Positions 10,251-20,555 of a stretch of DNA of 64,000 bases are shown in pieces. The stretch spans positions 3,094,677 through 3,158,676 of the forward strand of contig BCIO01000003.1 in the NCBI GenBank assembly GCA_001599975.1, read 5' to 3'. The stretch's first letter is position 1; every line of letters starts with the position of its first letter. Source of the stretch: Cystobasidiopsis lactophilus. Its lineage: Eukaryota; Basidiomycota; Agaricostilbomycetes; Agaricostilbales; Chionosphaeraceae. A program made the translations under genes and the position numbers. The notes under the pieces were generated by a model. That model ran no database searches. It saw nothing but the letters and a program-made list of their open reading frames with translations, and was not told the origin of the DNA.

Positions 10251-10861
10251 TGGCAGGAAGAATCGACCGTCAGCCAGGAATCCGGGGAACAGTGTGACGG
10301 CGGCAGAGTGATTTAGAGTTGGCGGGAGTCGATCTGGCTAGCAAGCAAGTCCAAGGTTGCTCTTGCCAGTGTGGCGAGGCGACCGAGCGCCGTTCGCGAC
10401 AAAACAACTCAAAGGCGGAGTGGAGACGGTCGACCAAGTCGAAGGAGAGAAAGGGCATGAATGCGGTTCGGATGACCTCAAATGGCTTTCGGATCCTCAG
10501 AGCAGGCGGAATGAGGTCTCCAAGCATGCCTGGAGGCTCTTGCAGGATGAAAAGGGCAAGCAGTGGCGTTCGGGCGGAAGCCGAGCGGGAGCAGCGAGCA
10601 GCGTCATGATGCTCTTAAATTTCAAGGACGGCTTCCCAGCTCTTTGGCCTCTTGCACGCCTTGCACTATAGATGTTATTAGACTGCAGCAAAGTCCGTGT
10701 CGGAGGAAAGAGGCCTCCACATTGACGTTGCTGGGCGCTTCTCGTCTGTGCCAGAACGATCTGGCACCTTCGACGCCGCCGTCGTCGCCTTCGCATTTCT
10801 GCTTCTTGTTCCACTTCTTCCATCCCACTTCACTTTTTCAAACTTATACCCACACACGAAT
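10251..10861. promoter_or_regulatory. Divergent promoter region, arrestin-like gene / HSP104
   Basis: 610 bp without a gene. The 60 bp before the HSP104 ATG are pyrimidine-rich (for example TTCTGCTTCTTGTTCCACTT). I looked for contiguous heat-shock elements (alternating GAA and TTC at 5-bp spacing) and found only gapped, weak matches around 10735-10773. Confidence 0.4.
10748..10767. promoter_or_regulatory. Perfect inverted repeat upstream of HSP104
   Basis: GTGCCAGA-ACGA-TCTGGCAC: 8-bp arms, 4-bp loop, 95 bp before the ATG. In 5-bp register it is flanked by CTTCT (about 10738) and CTTCG (about 10768), with AGAAC inside it, so it could be part of a gapped heat-shock element or a separate dimer-binding operator. 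It may lie in the 5' leader and form an RNA hairpin. Confidence 0.35.
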
Positions 10862-13800
10862 ATGTCGAAATCCTCGATGCAATTCACGGAGGCGACCGAG
10901 CAGTCCCTCGCAAAGGTGAGTCCAGTCGGAGCAAGCCTCGGAATTGGCGCTCACTCCTCTCTTAGGCCATTGAACTAGCGAAGGAAAACAGCAACAGTGT
11001 TGTTACCCCGATCCACTTGGCGAGCGCGCTGTTCCAGGACGCCTCTAAGGATAATCTCCTCCAAGTGAGTTCGACTTGTTGATCAGTGCTTTTTGACCAA
11101 CGCTGAAAGAGTTGCTCGCAGAATGTCGTCAACAAGGCTGGTGGCGATCCAACCGCTTTGGGACGAGCCCTTCAGCGCCTGCTGGTCCGCATCCCGTCCC
11201 AGGAGCCTCCCCCGGAGGAGCCGGAGCTGTCCCAGCAATCCCTCAAGGTCATTCGCAAAGCCCAAGAGATCATGAAGGACCGGTCCGACTCCTACATCTC
11301 GCAAGATGCTCTCATCCAAGCCTTGATTGTCGACCCCCAAGTGGCGGAAGCCTTCAAGCAGGCCAGCGTCACCGAAGCCTCGCTCAAGAAGGCCATCAAC
11401 GACGTCCGTGGCACCAAGCACGTTGATTCAAAGACTGGCGACCAAGGCTTTGAGGCTCTCAAGAAATACGCCCAAGATCTCACCCAGCTCGCGGAAGACG
11501 GCAAGATCGACCCAGTCATCGGCCGCGACAACGAAATCCGGCGTGTCATTCGCATTCTGTCTCGACGCACCAAGAACAACCCAGTCTTGATTGGCGAGCC
11601 CGGTGTTGGCAAGACCGCCATTGCCGAGGGCCTCGCCCTGCGCATCGTCAACCGCGACGTCCCTCCAAGCCTCATCGCCCGCCTATACTCCTTGGATATG
11701 GGTGCCCTCATGGCCGGTGCCAAATACAAGGGCGAATATGAGGAGCGCATCAAGGACGTTCTCAACGAGGTCGAAAAGGCTGAGGGCAGCGTCATCCTCT
11801 TTGTGGATGAATTGCACCTGATCATGTCAGGCCAAGGAAGTAGTATGTCTCTTTCTCTCTTTTATCGATGCTCTGGGTTCCTTTTTGACAAATTTTGTGC
11901 AGGCGGGGGAGGAATGGATGCAGCCAACCTTTTGAAGCCGGCGCTGGCTCGTGGCAAGCTCAGGTGCATTGTGAGTCTCTCTCTCTTGTTTGCTTGCAGT
12001 GAGAGAGAACAGGTGTTGACATGCAACCTTATTTTTACAGGGTGCCACCACACTGAACGAGTACCGCAAGCATATCGAAAAGGACTCGGCCTTCGAGCGC
12101 CGCTTCCAGCAAGTCTTGGTCAACGAGCCTTCCGTCGCTGAGGCCATTTCCATATTGCGCGGCATCAAAGAAAAGTACGAGGTCTTCCACGGTGTCGACA
12201 TCACCGATGCGGCCATCGTCTCTGCCGCCCAGCTGGCCCACCGCTACCTCACCTCCAGAAAGCTGCCGGACTCTGCCATCGACCTGATCGACGAAGCAGC
12301 CTCGGCCGTTCGAGTGGCGCGCGACTCTCAACCCGAAGCGATCGATCAACTCGAGCGGGCCAAACTTCAACTCGAAGTCGAAATCCGGGCTTTGTCGAAG
12401 GAGAAAGACGACGCCTCCAAGGAGCGCCTGCAGGTCGCAAAGGCCGACGTGCGGACCATCGAAGACAAGCTTGCGCCACTCAAAGCTGCGCACGAAGCCG
12501 GCAAGCAATCTGCCGACCACATCCAGTCTATGTAAGCTTTCTTTCCTGTTCATAGCTCGCACGCTGACTTTGGACTATTCAGCCGCCAACGTATCGACGA
12601 CCTCAAGTCGAAGGCTGAACGAGCCGAGCGCGCCTACGATCTCGCCACCGCCGCCGATCTGAGGCATTACGCAATCCCGGACCTGCAGGCCAAGCTGGAA
12701 AAGCTCGAAGCTCAAAAGCGATCGGACGACGCTACGAAAGGCGAACTCAGCTCTTCGGATGCTGTGACGCCCGATGCTATCGGCGAAATAGTGGCTCGCT
12801 GGACCGGTATGTTACGACCTGTCTTTGTTGGTGGCAGTTTACTGAACCCATGTGTCTACGTCAGGCATTCCTGCGGCCCGGCTGAAGTCTACTGAGAAGG
12901 AAAAGCTGTTGAAGATGGAGAGAGTCCTCTCAGCGGAAATTGTCGGCCAGCCGGAAGCCATCAAGGCGGTCTCCAATGCCATCCGACTGTCTCGGTCTGG
13001 TCTGGCTAGCCAAGACAAGCCTCTGGCTAGCTTTCTTTTCGCCGGTCCCTCTGGTACGGGCAAGACGCAGCTCACCAAAGCCTTGGCCCGTTTTCTGTTC
13101 GACTCGGAATCCGCATTGTTCCGCATCGACAGCAGCGAGTACACCGAAAAGCACGCCGTTTCTCGTCTGATCGGAGCAGCCCCTGGATATGTTGGCTATG
13201 AGGAAGGCGGCGCTGTACGTTTGAACCCTCCGTCCGCTTCATACTCGATACTGACAAGCTGGCTTCGCAGCTCACCGAATGGGTCAGGCGCAAACCCTAC
13301 TCTGTCATCTTGGTCGACGAAATCGAAAAGGCGTCCCGCGAGTTCCAGACGGTGTTCCTCCAGGTGCTGGATGCCGGTCGCCTCACCGACGGCCAAGGGC
13401 GCATCGTCAACTTTAAGAACACGGTCATCATCTTCACAAGCAACCTCGGCGCTCAGCAGTATGTTTGCCTCTCTTCGTTCATTCTGGATTTACGCTCATG
13501 TTGTTCGTTCGTCAGCTTGAATGCCGCACCGGAAGGCCCGATCTCGACCGCCACCAAAAATCTCGTGCTGGAGTCTATCCGAGCCCACTTCTTGCCCGAG
13601 TTCATCGGCAGGCTGGACAGTCTGGTCATCTTCAACAAGCTGGGCCTGACTCAAGTCCGCGACATCGTCAACATCCGCCTCAAGGAGGTCCAGAAACGGC
13701 TCGAGGACAATGGCCGCAAGATCACCATCGACGTTGACGATGCTGCCCGAGACTGGCTCGGTGCTGCCGGCGTGTCGCCTCTCTACGGCGCGCGACCCTT

Positions 13801-14014
13801 GGCTTCGGTCATTCAGCAAAACCTCTTGGTCCCCCTCTCACGGCTCATCATCGAAGAAGCCGTCCGCGATGGCGAGGTGGCAAGAGTGCGCTTCGATGGA
13901 CCTCGCAACCGCATCGTGGTGCTGCCCAACCACGAAATCGCCGGTCCAGGCATGGACTTGGATGACGATGATTTCGGCGTCGATGACATCGAGATTGAGC
14001 CCGTTGACGATTGA
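10862..14014 (+). CDS. HSP104: Hsp104/ClpB disaggregase
   Basis: Hexameric AAA+ chaperone that threads aggregated proteins through its pore together with Hsp70. Start at 10862 ([18 protein letters not shown]), with no presequence, so cytosolic or nuclear. Order: Clp N domain (exons to about 11330), NBD1 with Walker A GEPGVGKT and Walker [12 protein letters not shown], pore loop KYKGEYEER, arginine finger ERRFQQV, middle coiled coil (about 12300-12700), NBD2 with Walker [18 protein letters not shown] pore loop and Walker [11 protein letters not shown], sensor-2 GARPL. Introns are predicted near 10916-10966, 11065-11120, 11844-11903, 11970-12040, 12534-12581, 12807-12864, 13215-13270 and 13460-13515; each join restores a conserved block ([37 protein letters not shown]). 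The C-terminus is acidic ([17 protein letters not shown]) like Hsp104 and unlike mitochondrial Hsp78. Length about 900 residues, normal for the family. The gene is complete. Confidence 0.96.
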
Positions 14015-14262
14015 CTACATGGTGGCGATAGGGAACCAAAGCGGCCGCGATTAGAGTAAAAGGACTTTCCAGGAACGGAAATTGTACATAAGAGACCACA
14101 CTTTTGGATTGTACACATTCACACTTCTTTGTCTGGATAGAAGCACATCCGAGCAACCACTCTGCCTGCCTTCATCTCTTCGATCCAAAACGGCAGCGTC
14201 GACATTGGGGCCGATCTGTTCAAATCCGCTGAGCCAAACTACCTGCGCAAGCGCACGACAAC

Positions 14263-15468
14263 CTACTTATAAATGGGCTTTAGACGGCCTTGCACAATGT
14301 GTTCGAGTAGTTCACCGATCTCTTGCTTGGTGCCCCAATACGAGTTCATTGCGCGAAGCTCCCGAGTAAGCCCAACGACTGTCACATTGCGTTCAGAAAG
14401 AACTCAGAACAGAAGCAATTGCTCAACTCACGGGTGCTGAAAGGGAGTGAGCGCTGCTCCAGGCCGCACACAACAACCTGTTGGCCCTTGGTCAAATGGC
14501 TGCTGGCAATCACTGAGAAAAGAGAAAACTCTTACCGTGCCTCCAACGGCGAGCAGCTTTTGTGCGTCTGAGAAGGTCGTTGCTGAACCAAAGCAGTCGA
14601 CTACCAGGTTGACGGCAATCTTCTCCTTCAGCACCTTCGCCTTGAGTTCGTCCATTGTCATGCCTCGTACTCCGATACCATTTGCCAGTTCAATGGCCGC
14701 TGACTAAGAGTGTAATTGTTAGCGCATAGACACGCTTTGCGGGCGTCCGCGTACCTTGACGTCCACGCCAAAAGTTGCTGCTCCCAACATCTTTCCCAGA
14801 GCGCATGCATTGAGCCCCAGACCGCCAAGACCGATCACCACAAGCGTCTGGCCAGCTTGCAGCTGTCCAATCGTTTTGATCGCATGGTAGGGTGTCACCT
14901 AGGCCGTGTCAGTCAGACGAAGACTTGCAGGCCGGTCGGCTCACCAGTGCATCAGCGACAGAGGCGGCTTGCTCTGGTGTGATCTTTGGTGGCACAAGGA
15001 CCAGCGCTGCTTCTCTGACGCAGGCATACTGAGCGAATCCTTTGCGGGAAGAGGTGTGAATTGAGAAGACCGTGAGCGAGGGCGAGACTGACCGCCATCT
15101 GCGCCACTACCAATATGAGGTCGATCCGTTTGGCAAAGGTTGTCACGGCCAACCAAACACATCTCGCACTTCATACAAGGATTTGTGCCCGCTGAGACGT
15201 ACATTCGCCCCAGCTGCGCTGACGATCCTGGACCATTGAGCACGGCTTCCCCCGCGAACTCGTGTCCTTGCGTAAAGACTCCTTCATCAATCATCGCGTA
15301 ACCGGTGGAATGCTCGAGGATGAGGACGTCGGAGTGGCACAAGCCAGACGCGAGGACCTTGAGCAAGACTTCGCCGGGTTTCGGTGTTGGCACTGGCACG
15401 ATCTCGTGGCAGATCACGTCACTCGTAGGTCTATGCCTGTAGGCATGCATTTCTGAAGGTATAAACAT
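14263..15468 (-). CDS. Zinc-dependent alcohol dehydrogenase (MDR family)
   Basis: NAD(P)-dependent oxidoreductase of the medium-chain dehydrogenase/reductase superfamily. The catalytic zinc motif LASGLCHSDV and GHEFAGE are visible, then the structural-zinc loop NPCMKCEMCLVGRDNLC (four Cys). After an intron the reading continues GFAQYACVREAAL, the Rossmann strand TLVVIGLGGLGLNALGM, VDCFGSATTF, and a C-terminus WGTKQEIGELLEHIVQGRL ending at the TAG at 14263. Introns are predicted near 15108-15045, 14945-14895, 14755-14705 and in the 14540-14360 region. The start may be MFIPSEMHAYRHRP at 15468 or the second Met (15450), which matches the usual MxAYR opening better. The gene runs tail to tail with HSP104 (248 bp between stops). 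Substrate unknown; context gives no clue. Confidence 0.85.
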
Positions 15469-15858
15469 GCTTGCCAAGGGGACAAGGTCGACAAGAAATT
15501 CAAGCGGGGTGCAGCTGGCAACGAAGTGTTCTTGGCCGCCTTCGAACCTGGCAACTAGCGGGCAGAAAGCTGTCTGGCTGGACGGTGGTTCCGAAATGAG
15601 GCTGACAGGATCCCGGCGGCGACCACCAATCGCGGCAGTCCCCACGGCCCGCAAGCCAGCACATCGGAAGAAAGGCAAGTGCAGTCTGGAGAGCCCCATC
15701 CACGCAGCCGGCAGCCAATTGGTCCTGATCTCGCTTTCCACGACATCGGCACGCCAGTGCCGAGATGCAATGCCTGACTGCAGCACTAAGATGGGGAACA
15801 GGCCAAGCGGCGGGGGCAATTGGAAGCCAGCCGTGAATTGGTCGACCGAACCGCCAAG
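15469..15858. other. Divergent intergenic region, ADH / cyclase
   Basis: 390 bp. The ADH frame stays open upstream of its start through this region (to about 15819) but has no similarity or good start there. Probably a shared promoter. Confidence 0.4.
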
Positions 15859-17136
15859 ATGCCTTCATTCACGCTGCCAACGTGGGAAGATATTCCTCCT
15901 GTGGAGGGACAAGGACATGGGTGCGCATGGGGTGTAATGGGCGACCTCTTCGACAAGGACGGAGAGCAAGAGCAGCTCGGCAGTAAGTCGACATTGCTCA
16001 GCTGCTCTGAGTCTGGCTGATTTTCCCCAGGTCTCAACTTTCTGACTGCTGAAAACACCAAGGAAGCGGCCAAAGAGATCCTGACCGGTGAAAGAGTCTC
16101 ACTGGATTGGTGCGCGAGCTTTCTACCAGTTGCCTGGTCGACAACATTCTAACAGGGTTGACGTCCATTCCTCTCTCAATCATTATCAGGTCTCTGGATG
16201 CCATCCAAGCACACGGCGTCGGTCGCCAGGCTTTCGAACAGAAGCTCATCGACATGGGTCCCAAGGGCTTTGTAGCTTGGGACGACGAGATCCATATCAA
16301 CACTCAAGGCAGCTCTCAGTGGGATGGATTCCTGCATTACGGCGACCAAGCCTCGGGTCTGTACTATCGGGGAATCAAACATGAAGATGTGGCGAGCCGC
16401 GCCATCGGCAAGCGGATGGGCATTCAGAAATGTGAGCCCTTGCTCGAAGTTGACTAGGCACGATGAATTGAAGCGTCGATACAGGGGTTGAGGCTGGCGG
16501 CATTACCGGTCGCGGCGTCCTGCTCGACTGGGCTGGCTGGATGGAGGATCAAGGGCGCGAGCTCCCGTCTCCTGTGACTCCCTATGCCATCACCTTGGCC
16601 GATTTGCTTGCAGGTGAGTTACCACAAACTGCCATCGGCAACGACACTGACATCCATGCAGTTGCCAAAGCGCAAGGAACCGAATTTCGGATCGGCGACA
16701 TTCTCTTTGTGCGCACGGGCTTCTTGCGGTGGTACGAAGACCACAGGTCCCAGCCTGAAGTTCTGGACCAATGTGTTGCCAAGCGGCTCCAGTACATTGG
16801 TGTCGAGACCACCGAGGAATCGGTCAAATGGTTCTGGGAGAGACATTTCGCTGCTGTGGCCGCCGACAACCCTGGCTTCGAGGCTTGTGACGCAAAGCTG
16901 CCATTTCACGGCTATCTGTTGGCGTACTGGGGCACGCCGATTGGCGAGTTCTTCGACCTGGAAGCGCTTGCAAGACTCGCCCGCAAGGAGAAGAGGTGGA
17001 GGTGGGCTTGGGCTTGGATCCTCTCTTCCCTTAGACCAGACACTCACGGTCGTCTTACAGCTTCTTTCTGTCGAGCAATCCTCTCAGCATCCCAGGGGGC
17101 ATCGCCAGCCCGCCAAATGCGGTGGCTATCTTTTAG
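15859..17136 (+). CDS. Cyclase-family hydrolase (kynurenine-formamidase fold, PF04199 type)
   Basis: Metal-dependent hydrolase related to bacterial kynurenine formamidase; fungal members are mostly uncharacterised. Start MPSFTLPTWEDIPPVEGQ at 15859. Six exons are predicted with introns near 15982-16029, 16110-16165, 16431-16483, 16612-16660 and 16997-17059, each keeping the frame. Family blocks: HINTQGSSQWDGFLHYG (metal-site HxxT..DxxxH-like region), GGITGRGVLLDWAGW, RIGDILFVRTGFLRWY, YIGVETTEESVKWFWERHF, LPFHGYLLAYWGTPIGEFFD. The last exon reads SFFLSSNPLSIPGGIASPPN then AVAIF and stop (17134-17136), a typical C-terminal ending of this family. It is divergent from the zinc ADH, with a possible shared promoter, but the pair does not define a pathway I can name. 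Confidence 0.85.
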
Positions 17137-17703
17137 AGCATTCGTCTGCCTTTCGCCTGGGAACCCGTAAAATCGGTCTTGTGTCATAATGGCTTTCAAA
17201 GGAGCCACAAGGAACTCCGCTCTCGCAACGGAGCATGTTCAGGGCAGGCCCTGCGCCACCGCAATTTCACGTGCAGCTTGCCCCTTTTCTCCTTTCTCCA
17301 TCGATTGACCTGAGAAGGCCGCGCTCGCGGAGGCTGGCAGTGCCGAATGTTCCCTTGCCGACACGGACTCTCGAATCGCTGCCCTGACGGGCGGAGGACG
17401 CCCCGTGAATTTTTGCCTTTTCAAGAGAGATCGCCCACAGGCAAAGCCTAATCGGTCCCTCCAAGACGCCCAACAACACAAATGGCAGGGCTGGGCAACA
17501 GACAGGACCTGCTTCGAGGGTTGAAACTGCTCCACGACAGCTTGGATTCCTTTGGCCTCTTCCTTCCACATGATCATGCGACTCGGAGCAGACGCGCCCT
17601 AGACTCTTCTGCTTCCTTCGACAAACGCCTAATGCTCGCAGACTCTGCCTTTCCTTGACAACGAGACAAGTACTGCTTCTTACGCGCAACCAATAAGGCC
17701 GCA
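17137..17703. other. Intergenic region
   Basis: 567 bp between the cyclase gene and the receptor-like gene. I see no gene, repeat or RNA here. It should hold the receptor promoter. Confidence 0.45.
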
Positions 17704-19587
17704 ATGGCCACTACGTTCACGAGCGGGTCGCTGGATCGGTTCGACGCCCTTGTCAATGCGGTCACCGTCCTCGAGATCGCGAGCATCGTCGTCTTTCCCT
17801 TAACGCTCTTCGTCTTCCGGAAAAGAAGACTCATCGAAGCCCGGCTGCCATACATGGTGAGTAGCATGGAATAGGCGCTGCGCCGACGAAAGGTTGACTC
17901 CCGTTTTTTGGCTAGATCATAACAGAGGTCATTGCGACTTTGCTCTGTGGCATCCTTCTAAACTTCACTCAAGACACGCCGTCATCCAAAGCCTGGCTTC
18001 AAGAGGATCAAACAGGCTACAATTGCGCGTGAGTCGCTATCCGTACTCAAGCAAAGCTCGCCAATGGCTGACTCGCTGTGAACCAGCTACGGCAACTTCG
18101 TCTACACTTTGATTCTTGTGGCGCCGTGGCAAATTACCATCGCCCGCATTGCGACCTTTTACCGAGTGGCGCAGGCTAACACCTGGTGGGCTCGAGATTT
18201 TTCAGACTGGGGCACGGAGCTAACTGGTGCTGCGCTTCAGGAACAACGGAGTGTCGAGACATACTCGCTTTGACAAGCTAATCTACTGGATTGGCTGCCT
18301 TTGGGGGCCAAAAGACTTCCGCCGCGCCGATTTGCGGTTTCGCCTGCTACAGCACCTCCAAAACAACTCGGTCGCCCGCCTCAGCAACGAGCGAGAAGGT
18401 GCTATCCGCTCTGTCCTAGACTTTCACGATGACCTTTCGGCTTCACCGCATCACGACCACTCCACGTCCGGCTCCTCCGTTCGCTCTCACGGCACGTATT
18501 GGCGGCAGCGGCTGACCTTTTTCGTCGAGTGTGGATCTTGGATCTTGAAGATTGGGATATGGTCGTGCTTCTGGGGTGCTTGCTGCATCCTGTGCATGAC
18601 TTTTACAGCAAGCCAAAGGCGGGCGATCGACCAAAACACGGAGACGGGCATGGCGCTCTATGGCCCAAGTTTCGACTGCGGCGTGGTGAGTGGCTCACAC
18701 GTCCTCTCAAATCCAATTGTCGAAACTAATGCTAGAGCTAGCTGACCTGGAACTGCTTCGTGCAAAGTTTTCTCCTCGCCTGGAATTTGGCGCAGCTCGC
18801 CATCGTCCTCGTGGCCGTCCGGCGCATCCGCCGCGACTCGCTCGGCATCGCCAACGAGCTGCTCGTCATCCAAGCCTTCTTCTCGGTGCTGTGGACCTGC
18901 GTGGCGATCGGTCTGTTCCTCAAGTCGCCCGGCAATTTGCTCGGCGAGGACGCCCAGCACGGAGTGGTCGCGCTCAAGCTGGTCGCCATCTACGCGCATG
19001 CCTGTGTCGTTTTCGGCTACCCCATGACCTTGACGGCCTTCCTCTACTTCCAGGCCCGCAAGCTCTCGCGCACGACGACCTTCAACTGCGTCAAGGACAT
19101 CCAGACCTTTTGGAGCACCTCTTACGGCTGCCAGTGCATCCAACGCATTTGCCGGGAGGCTCTTTGCTTGGAGATCCCGCTCTTCCTCAAGGCGACGGAC
19201 GACGTCAAGCTGACGGACCAAAAGTTTCGGCGGCTGTACGCCCAGTTCGTGGGCGCCGAGGCCCCCTTCGAACTCAACTTGACCGCCGTCCTCCAAAAGC
19301 AGTGGAAGGAAGCGATGAACGACCCGGACGGGCGGCTCGAAGTGGTGGCCGAGTCGCGGCGGGAGCTCTGCAAGCTGCTCCTCGCCAACTTCCGCTTCCA
19401 GCTCTCCGAAACCCTCCACCATTCCACCTCCCGCTCCACCTACGCCGCAGACACTACGCAGCGGCTTCCATCAGCGACAAAAGAAAAGGAAAAGGCGGCA
19501 CCGGACGAAGCGCAAGGCCAGGCTTTCGCGGTGTCTTTGGACATTTCGAAGGAGGACGAGGACCAGTTTCTGTCGGCGCTAGTGTAG
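17704..19587 (+). CDS. Seven-TM-like membrane protein with C-terminal RGS domain
   Basis: Start MATTFTSGSLDRFDALVNAV at 17704. Several hydrophobic helices are visible: VTVLEIASIVVFPLTLFVF, then in later exons TEVIATLLCGILLNF, NFVYTLILVAPWQITIARI, WILKIGIWSCFWGACCILCM, FVQSFLLAWNLAQLAIVLVA, ELLVIQAFFSVLWTCVAIGL, GVVALKLVAIYAHACVVFGY. This gives about seven. The cytoplasmic C-terminal part then reads as an RGS box: CIQRICREALCLEIPLFLKA, KFRRLYAQFVGAEAPFELNL, TAVLQKQWKEAMND. This layout matches the fungal GprK-type receptors, in which a GPCR-like membrane part carries its own GTPase-activating domain for G-alpha. Introns are predicted near 17856-17915, 18026-18085, 18185-18240 and 18685-18742. 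The tail is Lys/Glu-rich. Ligand and partner are unknown; the RGS call is from pattern and fairly good. Confidence 0.75.
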
Positions 19588-19822
19588 ATAGCCTTCTTAT
19601 GTTCCCATGTCTAGAATGTACTTGTTCAATGTGAGGGGCATCTATTTGGCTATGTCATGGCTACGAGTGCCAGCGAAAGGGTATGAGTGCAAGGGTACTA
19701 AAACGGGCAACAAAGAGGCGCGAAGAGCAAGAGGAGCAAGAGAGCTGTAGCACGTGGCGCTGTGATGACACGATTAGACCAAGTGCAAGATGAAAGACGA
19801 TGGGGATGCAGAAGCGCACCTA

Positions 19823-20188
19823 CTAGCAGGGGAGGCCGATGAAACGTGCCAGCAATTGATGTCGCTGATCGCTGTTCGTTTGGGCAGTTACCACGAGGCC
19901 ATATGCTTCCAGCAAGGTGTCGATCTCGGCGGCTGTTGCCAAGCTGGCTTTCGATGGTGAAGCAATCAACAACGCGGCAAGTGACGGACTGTTGAGGCGC
20001 GACAAAGCCTCGCGCGGGGCAGGGAATGCGGCAGGAGCAGAAGGGACAGACACAGCTTGAGTACGAGGCTCGTTCAGAGGGCCGGGCTTGAAAGTGCCCG
20101 CGTAGCCTTGACTGTTGGCAAGACGAGCCAAGCTCCATTCTCGGTCGTCTTGGATCTGCTCTTCTTCAAGCTCTCGCTTGTAGAACAT
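19823..20188 (-). CDS. Hypothetical small protein
   Basis: Open frame of about 121 codons from the ATG at 20188 (MFYKRELEEEQIQDDREWSL) to a stop at 19823. The first 40 residues are acidic and helical, followed by a Pro/Ser/Ala-rich middle and a C-terminal helical piece (IDTLLEAYGLVVTAQTN). I recognise no family. Upstream, 20370-20230 holds another short open piece (MALPTSAHRLAQSPTQFAHK) that could be a first exon, but no clean splice joins them. The real start is uncertain. Its stop lies 236 bp from that of the receptor-like gene (convergent). Confidence 0.4.
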   Translation of the reverse strand: MFYKRELEEEQIQDDREWSLARLANSQGYAGTFKPGPLNEPRTQAVSVPSAPAAFPAPREALSRLNSPSLAALLIASPSKASLATAAEIDTLLEAYGLVVTAQTNSDQRHQLLARFIGLPC

Positions 20189-20555
20189 ATGTACGGAGGA
20201 CAAACCTTCCTTTCCAATGCGTCAAAGCGGTCAATCAGCCCTATTCCAGGTCAAAGGCCCATTGAGGCTGAGAGCAACTCCCTGCCCGGCTCTCCGATGC
20301 TCAGCTTGTATTTTGTGGGCGAATTGGGTGGGCGACTGAGCCAGACGGTGAGCAGAAGTTGGTAAAGCCATTGCTGGTGGCCGGAAACAAGACGTTGAAA
20401 ACCAGAAGCCAAACTTCATGCTGAGCACAGACCCTCTCAAAGGCGGGCGCCATTGTTGGCCTGGCCCAACGACACCGAGCGGCCTCTGAGCCCTGGCCAG
20501 CGCGATGGAGAGGTCAATAAGAAGCTAGGATAGCCAACAAGCACAACCGAGAGAG
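20189..20555. other. Divergent intergenic region
   Basis: 367 bp before the Byr4/Bfa1-like gene. It holds the possible extra 5' exon of the small minus-strand gene and the promoter of the plus-strand gene. No other feature seen. Confidence 0.35.

Noticed and set aside
14941-15819. A 117-residue N-terminal extension of the alcohol dehydrogenase
   Set aside because: The frame is open, but the sequence has no similarity and the family starts at MxAYR; probably chance in GC-rich DNA.
18658-19634. Overlapping long frames on both strands at the RGS region
   Set aside because: Only the frame ending at 19587 gives RGS-like sequence and continues the membrane helices; the others are shadows.
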